A DNA stretch of 64,000 bases from a virus (IMGVR_UViG_3300010413_000011:1-64000), one strand, 5' to 3'; shown: positions 50,825 through 60,882, numbered from the stretch's first letter. The notes: generated by a model from the sequence alone, not told the origin. A program made the numbers and translations.

Positions 50825-51843
50825 GAAACCCTACAACATTTAAAGTCGGAACCGGTCGAGTCATGGTCCCGCACGATCACAAAAAGACTCGACTTTTTCT
50901 TGCCGTTAGTAACATGACAAGTTTTAGACCGATCGTCCGCTATACCTATCCATATCTTTTGATGAGTTATGCCTTTCTGAGAAGGTGGTGTCGGAGTTGG
51001 CGCTGTAACTCGATGAAGGAACTCTTTGCTTTATATGGTGGTGACATTCGAGACTTCAAAATAATGATTGACAGCGGTTCCTATACAGTCACGACTAAAG
51101 GAATTAATATAACAATTGACGACTATATAGAATTCCTATATGAAGAATGGGGTTCCTATAATTGGTATGTCAATTTGGATCTCCAATTTAAACCCGAAGT
51201 TGGCCTCGAGAACTATTTAATAATGTGCGCCAACGGCCTTCACGACGCAATTCATGTTCATCACCGACCGGAACCCTGGAAGTATTGGGATATGATTTGT
51301 AACGATATGGGTCCGTATGCCGGGCTCAGTCCCATGCCCAGGGCTTCAATGACGATCAAGAGAGAATATTTTTTGAAGGCCCATTCAATGCATCCCGATG
51401 TAAAAGTTCATTGGTTTGGGTCTGGCGCAATAACATTAATCAAACAGTTCGGTCCTTACTCTGTAGATGTTTCCTCTTATACTCAGATGGCTGGAATGGG
51501 TCATTGCTATTTTCCTTTTGGTACTTTCTACTTTGGTAGAAATACTTCGATTAAAAATTATTATGGAAACCTCGATAGTTCAATTCGAAAACAAATAAGA
51601 AAGTATCTCAAAACCGTTCCCCATTTTGTCGAAGATCGATTTATTAAACCCGAAGATCTGTTGTCACCAGTTCAAGATGAAACGGAAGCTCGTACCGCAG
51701 TCAATGTATGGTACTTCATGACTCATCTTCAATCGGCAATAAACGAAGAAAGAAATCTTTTGTCTCTTGAGGATGGTGACTTAATTCGCTACTCACCGTG
51801 GTATCACGGATGGGAAGATAAACCAATAGAGAAATGGAGTTGA
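50821..51843 (+). CDS. DpdA/TGT-like base-exchange protein, copy 2
   Basis: A 340-residue paralogue of copy 1, sharing long identical stretches such as LHDAIHVHHRPEPWKYWD, KAHSMHP and VHWFGS. The chosen ATG (50821) overlaps the preceding stop. It keeps both candidate catalytic acids: FKIMIDSGSY (D84) and YSVDVSS. It lacks the N-terminal extension of copy 1. Two adjacent, diverged copies may form a heterodimer, as some transglycosylases do, or act on different bases. Confidence 0.62.
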   Translation: MRNPTTFKVGTGRVMVPHDHKKTRLFLAVSNMTSFRPIVRYTYPYLLMSYAFLRRWCRSWRCNSMKELFALYGGDIRDFKIMIDSGSYTVTTKGINITIDDYIEFLYEEWGSYNWYVNLDLQFKPEVGLENYLIMCANGLHDAIHVHHRPEPWKYWDMICNDMGPYAGLSPMPRASMTIKREYFLKAHSMHPDVKVHWFGSGAITLIKQFGPYSVDVSSYTQMAGMGHCYFPFGTFYFGRNTSIKNYYGNLDSSIRKQIRKYLKTVPHFVEDRFIKPEDLLSPVQDETEARTAVNVWYFMTHLQSAINEERNLLSLEDGDLIRYSPWYHGWEDKPIEKWS

Positions 51844-51846
51844 AAA

Positions 51847-53961
51847 ATGACAGAATTGAATCCAAACGTTGTAACGTTATTGAAAAAAAGATACCTAAAA
51901 ATAAAAGAGGACGGATCACAAGAAACACCCGACGAGATGTTCGAGCGCGTTGCCAAACACGTCGGTGGCGCTGTATCCGTTGGAGCTTGGGAAGTGTTTA
52001 AATCAGTCCTCTGCGAATGGGATAGCGCCACAACTTATTTCGAAGAAGTAATAAAAAGTTTACATTTTATGCCTAGCACCCCTTGTTTGATGAATGCCGG
52101 TTCTCCAAACGGTCAACTATCTGCCTGTTTTGTTTTGCCGGTCAAGGACACCTTGTTAGGACCTGGGTCGATCATGGGAACTCTCCAAGATATGGTAGCC
52201 GTTCATCGATCTGGCGGAGGGACCGGATTCGATTTCTCTAACACAAGGCCGAAAGGAGCAACAGTTTGGTCGACCGGAGGGAAGACGGATGGACCTCTGG
52301 CATGGATTTCAATTTACGATGAGGCGTCTGAAGCTGTCAAACAAGGCGGTAAACGACATGGTGCGAATATGGGAATCCTAAGTATCCACCATCCCGACAT
52401 ACTCAGTTTTATAAAAGCTAAACAAGAAAGTGGCAAGTACGAAAATTTCAATTTTAGCGTTGCCGTTACAGACGAGTTTATGGACATGCTAAAAGAAAAT
52501 CCTGGTGAAAACTGGTCTGCGTTTTTCGATAACGGGGATGAATTGATTCGCGAGGAGTTCAATGTTGGTGAACTCTGGAATTCACTTTGTCAATCGGCGT
52601 GGGAGAGCGGTGAACCAGGAGTTTTCTTCATTGATGTCGTTAACGAATTTAATCCTTTTGAGGAAAAAATAACTTCGACCAATCCGTGTGGTGAACAACC
52701 TTTGTTACCGTATGAGTCTTGTAATTTAGGTCATATTAATTTGTCGAAGTTATATGATCCTAATGGCGAAGACTTTATTAATCATGAGTCATTCAGAAAA
52801 CTTTGTTGGTTGGCAGTTTTATTTCTTGACTCTTGTATTGACATCAATTGTTATCCAATAAAACAAATTGAGACCGCTACCTTCAACACAAGAAAAATAG
52901 GAGTTGGAGTTTTAGGCTTTGCCGATTTATTATTGAAGGCAGGAGTACCTTACTCTTCTGATCGAGCTGTCGAAATTGCAGATGTGATTGCTTCGTCTCT
53001 TACCAGATATACAGATCAAGCATCAACAGTTCTCGGTAAAGCTCTAGGTAACTACCCTGCCGTCGTTATGTGTAAAGATGTAAGTCGAAGAAAACACTTT
53101 CCGAAACGGCGAAACCTTACAACAACTACGATCGCTCCAACGGGCATTACTTCTTGGATATGTGGTGCTTCGTCAGCTATTGAACCGGTGTTCGCTTGGG
53201 AAACAGACAAATATGTTCTCGAGCAGACTATGAAAGAGGTTCATCCTATCTATAAAAAATGGCGTGAAGAGAATCCTCCTAATACAGTAAATTTACCAGA
53301 ATATTTTGAAGTCGCTCACGACATACCGGCCGAGCAACATGTTAAGGTCCAAGCGGCTTTTCAAAAACATATTCACTCGGGAGTATCGAAAACAATTAAT
53401 CTCCCCGAGTCGGCAACGCCCGAAGACATTTCAAACATTTATAAATTTGCTTGGGAATTAGGATGTAAGGGAGTTACGATCTACCGAGATATGAGCAGAG
53501 ACAATCAGGTACTTGCTAAAAAAGGTTCTCGGATTAAACAAGTCGACGTAGAACGACCGGATTCAATACCAGGAGAAATTCATAAAATTCAGGTAGACAT
53601 TGGTAAGGAGAAATTATCTAACGTTTATTGTGCGGTCGGTTTCAAAGAACAGGGTGTACCATTCGAGGTTTTCATAATTGCTCATCCAAAAGGAATGAAA
53701 GATGTTCAATTTATGGAAACTCTTACTCGATGCGTTTCTCTCTGCCTAAGATATAAAGTTCCCCTGCCCTCCCTTATTAAACAGTTGAAAAAAGTAGAGG
53801 GTACAGCCCTGGGTTCTCTACCGACTGAAATTGCTCGAGTCCTCGAGTTGTATACAGAGAACCCGACCTGGGTTTGTCCAGAATGTAATTGTCGACAACC
53901 GATCGAAGGAATCACTCGGTGTCGAACTTGTAGGAATTGTAATCACCAAGAGTGCGGATAA
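51847..53961 (+). CDS. nrdJ: Class II (cobalamin-dependent) ribonucleotide reductase
   Basis: A 704-residue protein with the catalytic set: [67 protein letters not shown] (cysteine and glutamate of the radical site) and [12 protein letters not shown]. The C-terminus has Cys pairs (CPEC, CRTCRNC) for substrate-reduction electron delivery. Class II enzymes use adenosylcobalamin and need no oxygen, in keeping with an anaerobic host. No B12 riboswitch is seen upstream. It supplies dNTPs for replication. Confidence 0.88.
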   Translation: MTELNPNVVTLLKKRYLKIKEDGSQETPDEMFERVAKHVGGAVSVGAWEVFKSVLCEWDSATTYFEEVIKSLHFMPSTPCLMNAGSPNGQLSACFVLPVKDTLLGPGSIMGTLQDMVAVHRSGGGTGFDFSNTRPKGATVWSTGGKTDGPLAWISIYDEASEAVKQGGKRHGANMGILSIHHPDILSFIKAKQESGKYENFNFSVAVTDEFMDMLKENPGENWSAFFDNGDELIREEFNVGELWNSLCQSAWESGEPGVFFIDVVNEFNPFEEKITSTNPCGEQPLLPYESCNLGHINLSKLYDPNGEDFINHESFRKLCWLAVLFLDSCIDINCYPIKQIETATFNTRKIGVGVLGFADLLLKAGVPYSSDRAVEIADVIASSLTRYTDQASTVLGKALGNYPAVVMCKDVSRRKHFPKRRNLTTTTIAPTGITSWICGASSAIEPVFAWETDKYVLEQTMKEVHPIYKKWREENPPNTVNLPEYFEVAHDIPAEQHVKVQAAFQKHIHSGVSKTINLPESATPEDISNIYKFAWELGCKGVTIYRDMSRDNQVLAKKGSRIKQVDVERPDSIPGEIHKIQVDIGKEKLSNVYCAVGFKEQGVPFEVFIIAHPKGMKDVQFMETLTRCVSLCLRYKVPLPSLIKQLKKVEGTALGSLPTEIARVLELYTENPTWVCPECNCRQPIEGITRCRTCRNCNHQECG

Positions 53962-53971
53962 GGAGGAAACC

Positions 53972-54211
53972 ATGATTAACATTCAATGTGGTTGTTGCGA
54001 AAAAGTATTCAGACCAAGCCTCGAGGACCTTGACGTTTTTACAGGGCCTGACGGGTACCTTCACATTCGGTTCAGCTGTTCTAACTGTAACGAGTTGTCA
54101 ATTTGGAGGTCTGGGCAGAAGGGTCAGGTCGAGCAGGACAAGATAGCTGACCTAAGGAAAATGGAGGCACACGAAAAAACAAAGGCGAGGCAAGCCGGAA
54201 TAAAGGTTTAG
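53972..54211 (+). CDS. Small zinc-ribbon protein
   Basis: A 79-residue protein with AAGGAGGAA before ATG 53972. It has two Cys pairs (QCGCCEK and SCSNC), giving a zinc ribbon with a beta stretch between, and a charged C-terminal helix. No family is recognised. It lies between the ribonucleotide reductase and recA. Confidence 0.6.
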   Translation: MINIQCGCCEKVFRPSLEDLDVFTGPDGYLHIRFSCSNCNELSIWRSGQKGQVEQDKIADLRKMEAHEKTKARQAGIKV

Positions 54212-54213
54212 TT

Positions 54214-54420
54214 ATGGCTTGGACAAAAATAGAGGCGGCTGAAACAAATATTACTCATCATGGGACAGAGACATTATTCGACGACATAAGGAGTTATAAT
54301 GGCGAAAAAATTCAAAAAGAAAAAGAGCAGTCTGAAAAAGGATGCAGAGGCTATTGCCAAAGAATTTGGCGAGTCTGTATTAATTTTGGATCCCGATTCC
54401 GCAGACGACGTTCTCGTTAA
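54214..54420 (+). CDS. Doubtful small open reading frame overlapping recA
   Basis: A 68-codon frame with ATG two bases after the previous stop and a weak AAAGG site. Its first ~28 codons fill the 87-base gap before recA, and the rest overlaps recA in another frame and is Arg-rich. The overlap and composition make it unlikely to be a true gene; a short coupling peptide is possible. Confidence 0.2.
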   Translation: MAWTKIEAAETNITHHGTETLFDDIRSYNGEKIQKEKEQSEKGCRGYCQRIWRVCINFGSRFRRRRSR

Positions 54421-55294
54421 AGGAGTACCGTCGTTCTCTACTGGATCGATGGCCCTAGACCTTTGTCTGGGTACCGGAGGAGTTCCGGTAGGTCGAATCG
54501 TAGAGGTCTTCGGTCCTGAGGCGGGAGGAAAAACAACTCTGGCGTTACATATTGTCGCCTCCTGTCAGAAGGAAGGCAACCTCGCGGCGTATATAGACGC
54601 CGAGCATGCTCTTGACCTTCGGTATGCCCAGAAGATTGGAGTCGATACTGCTGCCCTTCTTTTCTCTCAACCTGATAGTGGAGAGCAGGCTTTACAATTG
54701 GCTGACAAACTATGTTCCAAAAAGCAGATCAGCGTTATCGTTATCGACTCGGTTGCGGCCTTAATACCAAAGGCAGAGTTGGAAGGTGAAGTAGGCGAGT
54801 CTAAAGGCGGTATGGCTCTACACGCTCGATTAATGTCTCAGTCACTTCGCCGACTAAATCTGAAGGCTTCGAAAACCAAGACCCTCGTAATTTTTATCAA
54901 CCAAATAAGAGAGAAACCAGGCGTTATGTTTGGCAACCCGGAGACGACAACCGGTGGTAACGCTCTCAAGTTCTATGCTTCGGTGCGATTAAGGATCTCG
55001 AGATCGAAAAGTATGAAGCAGGGAAATAAGATAGTTGGCTTCAATACGAAGGTCCAGGTAGCCAAAAATAAATTGAGTGCTCCTTACAAAACCGCTAACC
55101 TTCAATTACTTTTCTCTCAAGGTTTCGATGAGACCTTTGGGATTGCTGATGCTCTGGTAACAATGAACCTTTGTAGAAAATCGAAACGCGGGCTCAAGAT
55201 TTTATTCGGAGACCAAAAAGGAGAGTTCCTCGAGGAGGACTCCGAAGAGTTGGTCGAGTTCGCAAAAGAGATTTTGGATGAGTTGAAGGAATAG
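54299..55294 (+). CDS. recA: RecA recombinase
   Basis: A 331-residue protein. A Lys-rich start is followed by the RecA core: EVFGPEAGGKTTLALH (Walker A, about 70-80), YIDAEHALD, VIVIDSVAAL (Walker B), GEVGESKGGMALHARLMSQ (L1 region), TLVIFINQIREKPGVMFGNPETTTGGNALKF (L2 region). It is slightly shorter than bacterial RecA at the C-terminus, which ends acidic (FAKEILDELKE). It drives strand exchange with the SSB and possible UvsY-like mediator at 40-41.6 kb and the SbcCD-like pair downstream. Confidence 0.93.
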   Translation: MAKKFKKKKSSLKKDAEAIAKEFGESVLILDPDSADDVLVKGVPSFSTGSMALDLCLGTGGVPVGRIVEVFGPEAGGKTTLALHIVASCQKEGNLAAYIDAEHALDLRYAQKIGVDTAALLFSQPDSGEQALQLADKLCSKKQISVIVIDSVAALIPKAELEGEVGESKGGMALHARLMSQSLRRLNLKASKTKTLVIFINQIREKPGVMFGNPETTTGGNALKFYASVRLRISRSKSMKQGNKIVGFNTKVQVAKNKLSAPYKTANLQLLFSQGFDETFGIADALVTMNLCRKSKRGLKILFGDQKGEFLEEDSEELVEFAKEILDELKE

Positions 55295-55297
55295 AAA

Positions 55298-55837
55298 ATG
55301 CCAGGTCCTAAATTTCCAATATTAGTGGACGAGAACTATCGGAAGTGTCCAGAGTGCGGTTCAATTTTGGTCCGACTGTCAAAAGATCCGCCCGATTATT
55401 GTGACAACTGTGGATGGACTGAGAAGCAAGTCGGTGAATACCCAGGTTCGTTAAAAGCAGAAGCTATTGAAATTTTAGAAAATGGTCCTGAAGTTTCTGT
55501 CTATCTTTTTATTGATCAACTAGGAGGATTTCTTTGGCGAACACATCATGATGCTGCTCACGGGCGAATCAAAATAACTGAAAAATTACAAAAGGACATA
55601 ACTAATACTCAATATGCCGTAGAATATGCTGTATTGAAATCTAGAAGATTCGGAGTAGAAATCGAGACACCGGAAAAAGGGAAACATATAGTTCGTACAG
55701 AGTCATATAATAAATGGTTTAGATGGTGGGATGACTACGTTAGCGGGCTGTTAGAGGAACAGTTCCGAGACCTAGATCATCTACTGGCTACCAATCAAGA
55801 CGTCTCAATGTATCGACCGAAAGGCGATTGGAAATAA
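55298..55837 (+). CDS. Zinc-ribbon hypothetical protein
   Basis: A 179-residue protein starting three bases after recA. An N-terminal zinc ribbon (CPECGS and CDNCGW, about residues 17-40) precedes a helical, aromatic-rich body (QYAVEYAVLKSRRF, YNKWFRWWDDYVSGLL). No family is recognised. Its link with recA suggests a DNA-related role. Confidence 0.55.
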   Translation: MPGPKFPILVDENYRKCPECGSILVRLSKDPPDYCDNCGWTEKQVGEYPGSLKAEAIEILENGPEVSVYLFIDQLGGFLWRTHHDAAHGRIKITEKLQKDITNTQYAVEYAVLKSRRFGVEIETPEKGKHIVRTESYNKWFRWWDDYVSGLLEEQFRDLDHLLATNQDVSMYRPKGDWK

Positions 55838-55881
55838 AAACGGGTCAAGAAGAAATTCTGGATAAGTTGAAGGAGTAAAAA

Positions 55882-56814
55882 ATGGGAGGTATTTTCGATG
55901 GCAAGAAGCGATGGCATGTTCCAGATACGAAACCTAAGAATCTGAAAGAGTTATTACCGAGAACATCGATCAATAAAAAAATCGGTATATTAATTCAATA
56001 CCGGAACCGATGTCATTACGTTGAGATGTGTTTAACTCGCATCTTAGCGAACACTACTTATCCTTGGAGGAACATTAGTCTTGTGTTAGTCGACGACGAC
56101 TCTGACAATTGGGTTACGGAACGAATCGCAGCCCTTGTCGAACAACACCACGAAAAACGAATAAGACTAATTAAAAATAAAAAAAGACGAGGCACGACGC
56201 CTTCGTTTATCGATTTCCTAGAGGAGTATTCTGATCATGACTTTCTAGTCAAGTTAGACAGCGACCTTCTGGTTTGCCGAGGATGGTTATCGGCCGCGGT
56301 CGATTGGCTAAACAAACATCCTGACGTATCGCTCGCCAATTTTAGGCTGACTTACTTAGCAAGGGAACCAAAACCGGACGACCCATGGATTACATACCTT
56401 GACAATTTGAACGGTGCTCTTATTTTTCGGAACTCCTTAATTCCTTTAATCGATATGACCACCGATGGGAAATGGGAGTTCTGGACGGACGCCAATTGGC
56501 AAAGAAAATTGAGTAGCGAAAATCATTTGTTGGCGATCATGCCGATCGACGTCGAGCACATAGATGGTACTCCGGTATTCGGTGCCTTTGGTTCAGTTTG
56601 GGAGAAGGGTCCTCACCCGTTGTGGTTAGGCAACCGGCAAAATAAATTGGAGGGTACCGAGCAGATTGGACCAATTTTTACGAACCAACTCGAGTCCTAT
56701 GCGGACTTCAATCCAGAGGACGCCTGGCCTCGAGCACGAGAAATTCGGCATGGTAAGCGAATGGGCGAGTATCAACTAAAAGTTAAGGCACGAGAAGGAG
56801 AACTCATTAAATGA
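55882..56814 (+). CDS. GT2-family glycosyltransferase
   Basis: A 310-residue protein with GAAGGAG before its ATG. GT-A fold motifs: IGILIQYRNRCHYVEMCL, LVLVDDDSDN, LRLIKNKK-like strand, FLVKLDSDLLVCRGW (DSD metal site, about 115-125) and a WTDANWQRKL acceptor-site region. It is likely to add a sugar to a base, protein or host glycan. It lies among recombination genes, far from the larger glycosyltransferase at 12.8 kb. Confidence 0.75.
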   Translation: MGGIFDGKKRWHVPDTKPKNLKELLPRTSINKKIGILIQYRNRCHYVEMCLTRILANTTYPWRNISLVLVDDDSDNWVTERIAALVEQHHEKRIRLIKNKKRRGTTPSFIDFLEEYSDHDFLVKLDSDLLVCRGWLSAAVDWLNKHPDVSLANFRLTYLAREPKPDDPWITYLDNLNGALIFRNSLIPLIDMTTDGKWEFWTDANWQRKLSSENHLLAIMPIDVEHIDGTPVFGAFGSVWEKGPHPLWLGNRQNKLEGTEQIGPIFTNQLESYADFNPEDAWPRAREIRHGKRMGEYQLKVKAREGELIK

Positions 56815-57134
56815 AACAGATTAAAGAAGGTAAGGTAAAAAAAGGAGGAATCAACAATCCTCCGACAACACCTCGTCCTGCTCCGCCGAAAGGACGAGGG
56901 GGAAAGGAAAGAGGAAATGTTATGAAAACTGTTTTGGAATTGTTGATTGAGTTGTTACAAAGAATAAGTTCGGGAGAATTCAAAAACGTTCCGCGCCAAC
57001 TAAGTCAGGTTTTAGAAATCAAAAGCGGACAACCGGCCGATACAGGATGGCTTGTGGAAATAACAGACGAAGACAAGTATCGATTTGAGTATAGTAAAAT
57101 CGACGGTGAGTGGGATTGGAGACATATCAGATAA
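56811..57134 (+). CDS. Small hypothetical protein with Pro-rich linker
   Basis: A 107-residue protein starting within the stop of the glycosyltransferase. A Pro/Lys/Gly-rich start (INNPPTTPRPAPPKGRGG, about 14-31) precedes a helix (LLELLIELLQRISSG-like) and a small beta end (YRFEYSKIDGEWDW). An in-frame ATG at 56922, with GAGGAAA upstream, could make a 70-residue form without the linker. Unknown function. Confidence 0.5.
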   Translation: MKQIKEGKVKKGGINNPPTTPRPAPPKGRGGKERGNVMKTVLELLIELLQRISSGEFKNVPRQLSQVLEIKSGQPADTGWLVEITDEDKYRFEYSKIDGEWDWRHIR

Positions 57135-58183
57135 TGAAAATAGCAGTATTTACAGATCTCCACGCTCATAACTATCGGTACTTTTCAGAACCGACACACG
57201 ACGGGCTCAACTCTCGACTCCTCGAGGCGATGGAAGCCGTTCTCTATATTGCCGGCATCGCCCGAGAGGAGGGTTGTAAGTATTTGATCTTCGCCGGGGA
57301 CTGGTTCGAGGAAGGAAAGAAAGTCGACGCCGACATCCTTTGGTTTAGTAGTCGACTTTTAAAAGAGGTCTCCAAGTGGTTTAGCGAGGTCATATTAATA
57401 CCTGGCAACCATGACTTTTTCCAGTTTGTCCGGGGTCGAACTCTACTCGAGAATTTTCACTCTGGCAACATACGAGTAATATCGAAACCTACAACTCTAG
57501 TTTTCTCGAGTTGTTTTATTTATTTGTTTCCATTTTCTTTAACGTTCCAAGATGATCTCGAGGAGGCGATGAGAAAGGCACCCGGTAAGGATAGAGCATG
57601 GATATCGATTGCTCACGCCGGAACTGACAATGTCTCCTTTTATTGTCAAGGGGATACGGTATTGACTAATCCGGTCTCTCATAAACTTTTTGATCGGTTC
57701 GATTTAACCCTTCTGGGTCATTATCATATTCGACAAGCAATAACCAATAGGATAAAATATATTGGCGCTTGTCGTTGTCGAAACTTTAAAGATGAAGGAG
57801 TATCACCAGGTTTTGAAATTGTCAATGTTGGTCGTGACCATCTAATGACCCAGCCTTTTGATTTAGATATGTTGCCTACGTTCAAAACTGTTAATGTAGA
57901 TTCCGATGACGACCTCCCGATCATAACTCGACAAAAAGAGTTTGTCAGGATTAAGGCTGCTACTCCTCTTTTAGAAAGGCGAGCCCGAGAGCTTCACCCT
58001 AATATTCCTATCGTCTCTGGTAGAGCGATTGAGAAAAAAGAATCGCGACCCGTTGAACAATTTTTATCTCTATCAGACGCGATGGTCCAATTTATTGATA
58101 AGGCAAAAAAGGCTGGGGCCTGCGAAGACCTAAGTACTCGTCGATTAAAATTACTTGGTCAATATTGTTTAAATAGGATCTAA
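57134..58183 (+). CDS. SbcD/gp47-like nuclease
   Basis: A 349-residue metallophosphatase. I chose ATG 57134 (TAATG overlap with the previous stop). Motifs: KIAVFTDLHAH (first metal site), LIFAGDWF, VILIPGNHDFF (GNHD), ISIAHAG and LTLLGHYHIRQ (final His site). With the SbcC-like protein encoded 2 bases downstream it forms the nuclease arm of a double-strand-end processing complex, as T4 gp46/gp47 do. Confidence 0.85.
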   Translation: MKIAVFTDLHAHNYRYFSEPTHDGLNSRLLEAMEAVLYIAGIAREEGCKYLIFAGDWFEEGKKVDADILWFSSRLLKEVSKWFSEVILIPGNHDFFQFVRGRTLLENFHSGNIRVISKPTTLVFSSCFIYLFPFSLTFQDDLEEAMRKAPGKDRAWISIAHAGTDNVSFYCQGDTVLTNPVSHKLFDRFDLTLLGHYHIRQAITNRIKYIGACRCRNFKDEGVSPGFEIVNVGRDHLMTQPFDLDMLPTFKTVNVDSDDDLPIITRQKEFVRIKAATPLLERRARELHPNIPIVSGRAIEKKESRPVEQFLSLSDAMVQFIDKAKKAGACEDLSTRRLKLLGQYCLNRI

Positions 58184-58184
58184 A

Positions 58185-59981
58185 ATGAAAATACTCTCGG
58201 TCCATATTAGGAATTTCCTTTCCTATAAAAAATCTGACTTGAGTTTAGATGGGCGAGGGCTCTGTGTTGTCTTGGGCGAGAAGGACACGGGAGGGTCCAA
58301 TGGAGCCGGCAAGTCAGCGCTATTTGAATCTATCTATTGGTGTCTGTTTGGTCGCACTATAAGAGACCTATCACCCGACGAAATTGTTAACAACAAAGTA
58401 AAAAAGAATTGTCGAGTCTCTGTTGTCTTGGAAACCGAGTCCGGCACGAAGGCTAAAATTACTCGTTATCGAGGACACTTCGAATATAAAAATTCAGTCT
58501 CAATTAAATACGACGACCATAAAAAAATTCGATACGGAACAACCGACGGCAACCGTGCCATCAATCTTCTTGTTGGCATGAGTCCCCAGACTTTTCTTCG
58601 GTCGGTCATGTTAGGTCAGGGAGGAATTTTTTCTAAACCTTTCGCAGAGTGTACGGACAAAGAGAGAAAAGATATTCTCGAGTACTTAGTACTAGACCCG
58701 GAGAAATTAAAAGAGCTGTCGCAGATTGCCAAACAAGAAAGAAACGATCGACAAAAGGAGATCGATAAAATACAAAATGATATTGAAGTCTGTGTGATGA
58801 TGAGTGCTCATCTATCGGAACAAATTACTGAACAGAAGGATAGAATAAAAGATTGGGAAGAGAAACAAAAGAAAAAAATAAAAGAACTACAAAAGAAAGT
58901 AGACGAATTTTCAGAGGTTCGAACAGTACCAGAGATTAAAAGGGAACTCGACCGCCTCGAGGCAGACATGAGTCATGCCGACAAACAGAACTCAAGAGGG
59001 TCGGTTATTCTAGATAAGCTGAATAAAAAATTGGCAAGAGAAGAGGCACGACTAACAGGTTGGAAAAGAATCCTAACAACTAAAAAGAAACTTATTGCAG
59101 ATAAAAACTGTCCGACCTGCGGTCAATCTACAAAGGCTCTAAAGAAATCATTCGATTTAAAAATTCTCCCTGCCTTAATTAGAGCTGCACAGGGAGATGT
59201 GGAGGATCTAGAATATTTGTTTGAATATGTTCGAACTCTTAAACATGAATTTCAATCAGAAGTAGAAAATTCTCGACCTATCCATATCGATCTCGAGGCA
59301 GAGAAGGAAGTCGCTATTGATGCGGCCTATCAGCGCAACGAACTCGAGGCGGCTATAAAGGAATTGAATCCGTATACCGATGCCACCGACTCGCTTCGTA
59401 AACAACTAAAAGAAAATCGAGTCAAGAAAAAAGAGTTAAAACGATCCAAAGAGAAAAAAGAAGTCGAGTTGAGGCATTGGGAATTTTGGGTTCAGGCGTG
59501 GAGTGACCGAGGTATCAAAGCCTTGATATTGGAGTCAGTGTTACCGTTGCTCGAGGAATATACTAACTATTACGTATCTCTTTTGGCAGACGATAAACTA
59601 ACCGTAACTTTTGATGTGGATGTAAAGGACGCGAAAGAGAAATTTGTGGTTAAGGCAAAAAATGAAGACGGTGCCGATGTCTACCGTGGTAACAGTGGAG
59701 GAGAAAAACAAAGAGTGGACCTAGCGATTTACTTTGCATTAGGTTCAATTTCGGCTCTTCAACAAAAGGAACCCATGCGAACAATGTTTATTGACTGCGG
59801 TCGTTTGGGCGAACTCGACGAAGAGGGACTCGAGGAGTTAGTCAGACTCCTTGAGACCGAGGTCTCGAAGAAGTACGACACGATACTAATTGTTTCACAT
59901 ATGAGAAGAGTCGAAGATTTAATCGAAGATCAAATAACGATAAGGAAAATTAAAGGAGTATCGGAGGTGTACAATGGCTGA
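58185..59981 (+). CDS. SbcC/gp46-like ATPase
   Basis: A 598-residue SMC-type ATPase: Walker A GSNGAGKS near residues 38-45, a long coiled coil (about 165-470) broken by a zinc hook CPTCGQ near 311, the signature SGGEKQRVDLA near 500 and a Walker B-type FIDCGRLGELDEEG. It pairs with the nuclease encoded just upstream to process DNA ends for RecA. Walker B has Cys-Gly after the Asp rather than the usual Glu. Confidence 0.85.
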   Translation: MKILSVHIRNFLSYKKSDLSLDGRGLCVVLGEKDTGGSNGAGKSALFESIYWCLFGRTIRDLSPDEIVNNKVKKNCRVSVVLETESGTKAKITRYRGHFEYKNSVSIKYDDHKKIRYGTTDGNRAINLLVGMSPQTFLRSVMLGQGGIFSKPFAECTDKERKDILEYLVLDPEKLKELSQIAKQERNDRQKEIDKIQNDIEVCVMMSAHLSEQITEQKDRIKDWEEKQKKKIKELQKKVDEFSEVRTVPEIKRELDRLEADMSHADKQNSRGSVILDKLNKKLAREEARLTGWKRILTTKKKLIADKNCPTCGQSTKALKKSFDLKILPALIRAAQGDVEDLEYLFEYVRTLKHEFQSEVENSRPIHIDLEAEKEVAIDAAYQRNELEAAIKELNPYTDATDSLRKQLKENRVKKKELKRSKEKKEVELRHWEFWVQAWSDRGIKALILESVLPLLEEYTNYYVSLLADDKLTVTFDVDVKDAKEKFVVKAKNEDGADVYRGNSGGEKQRVDLAIYFALGSISALQQKEPMRTMFIDCGRLGELDEEGLEELVRLLETEVSKKYDTILIVSHMRRVEDLIEDQITIRKIKGVSEVYNG

Positions 59982-60882
59982 CGAAAAAATATATTTATAT
60001 ACTCATACCGACCTGGACGGCGCAGGTTGTGCCATTGTCGCACGAGCTGTGTTCGGAAACAGTATTCAAATTTTTTACTGCGACTACTCGACTTTCGACA
60101 AAAAAATAAAGTCCGATATCCGAGAAATGCCTCATGATTCATCGGTATATATGGCGGACATTTGTCCTAATGACGAGAAGACTCTTCGTATTATTCGAAA
60201 ATATATGAAGGCAAAGAATCTAAACGTCATTATCTACGACCATCATATTTCAAAAGAACCTTTGGCTAATAGATTTAAATTCCTCACTGTCGATACAAGT
60301 CACTGTGGAACGAAGTTGTTAGCAGATCATTTACTAGCCGGTCAACGTCTAAATCTAAATACTTTCGCTCAAATTATCGACGTTTATGACCGATGGCTTT
60401 TGAAGGATCCGTTACGACCTCACTCTGAAAAAATGAATCAACTATTCAATTTTATGGGTATGGACAGATTTGTTGAAAGAGGTCCTAGACCAGAATTAAC
60501 CGATGAAGAACAGGAGTTAGTCAAAACTCTTCAAGAGAGAAAAGATCGTTCAATCTATTTCGCGAAGAAGACCGCTGTATTACTCGAGGACTACAAGGGA
60601 AGACTTTTTATGTTTGTCCCTTCTTCTATCTACGCGGGCGATGTTGCGGACGCTTTGTTACCCAAAAAAGGAAAAACAAAGTACGCCATGTTCGTTGACT
60701 TTGGTAGATACGAAGTTAGTTTGAGATCTCGAGATCCCAATTTTGATGTCAGTAAGATCGCCGCTCGTAAAGGAGGAGGCGGACATCCAGGTGCGGCAGG
60801 GTTTCCGATAAAAGGAAACGAAAAGTTCGTTTGGAAATATTTCCGACTCTATATGGAATATCGAAGTGAGATGATGAAATGA
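59974..60882 (+). CDS. DHH-family phosphoesterase
   Basis: A 302-residue protein with the DHH motifs: YTHTDLDGAG (metal ligands H11, D13, D15), MADICP, IIYDHHIS (DHH), and a C-terminal DHHA1 domain with GGGGHPGAAG. Family members degrade ssDNA, short oligonucleotides or cyclic dinucleotides. Its place between SbcC and RuvC-like genes favours a nuclease role. Cleaving host cyclic-nucleotide signals used in antiphage defence is an alternative. It overlaps sbcC by 8 bases. Confidence 0.75.
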   Translation: MADEKIYLYTHTDLDGAGCAIVARAVFGNSIQIFYCDYSTFDKKIKSDIREMPHDSSVYMADICPNDEKTLRIIRKYMKAKNLNVIIYDHHISKEPLANRFKFLTVDTSHCGTKLLADHLLAGQRLNLNTFAQIIDVYDRWLLKDPLRPHSEKMNQLFNFMGMDRFVERGPRPELTDEEQELVKTLQERKDRSIYFAKKTAVLLEDYKGRLFMFVPSSIYAGDVADALLPKKGKTKYAMFVDFGRYEVSLRSRDPNFDVSKIAARKGGGGHPGAAGFPIKGNEKFVWKYFRLYMEYRSEMMK

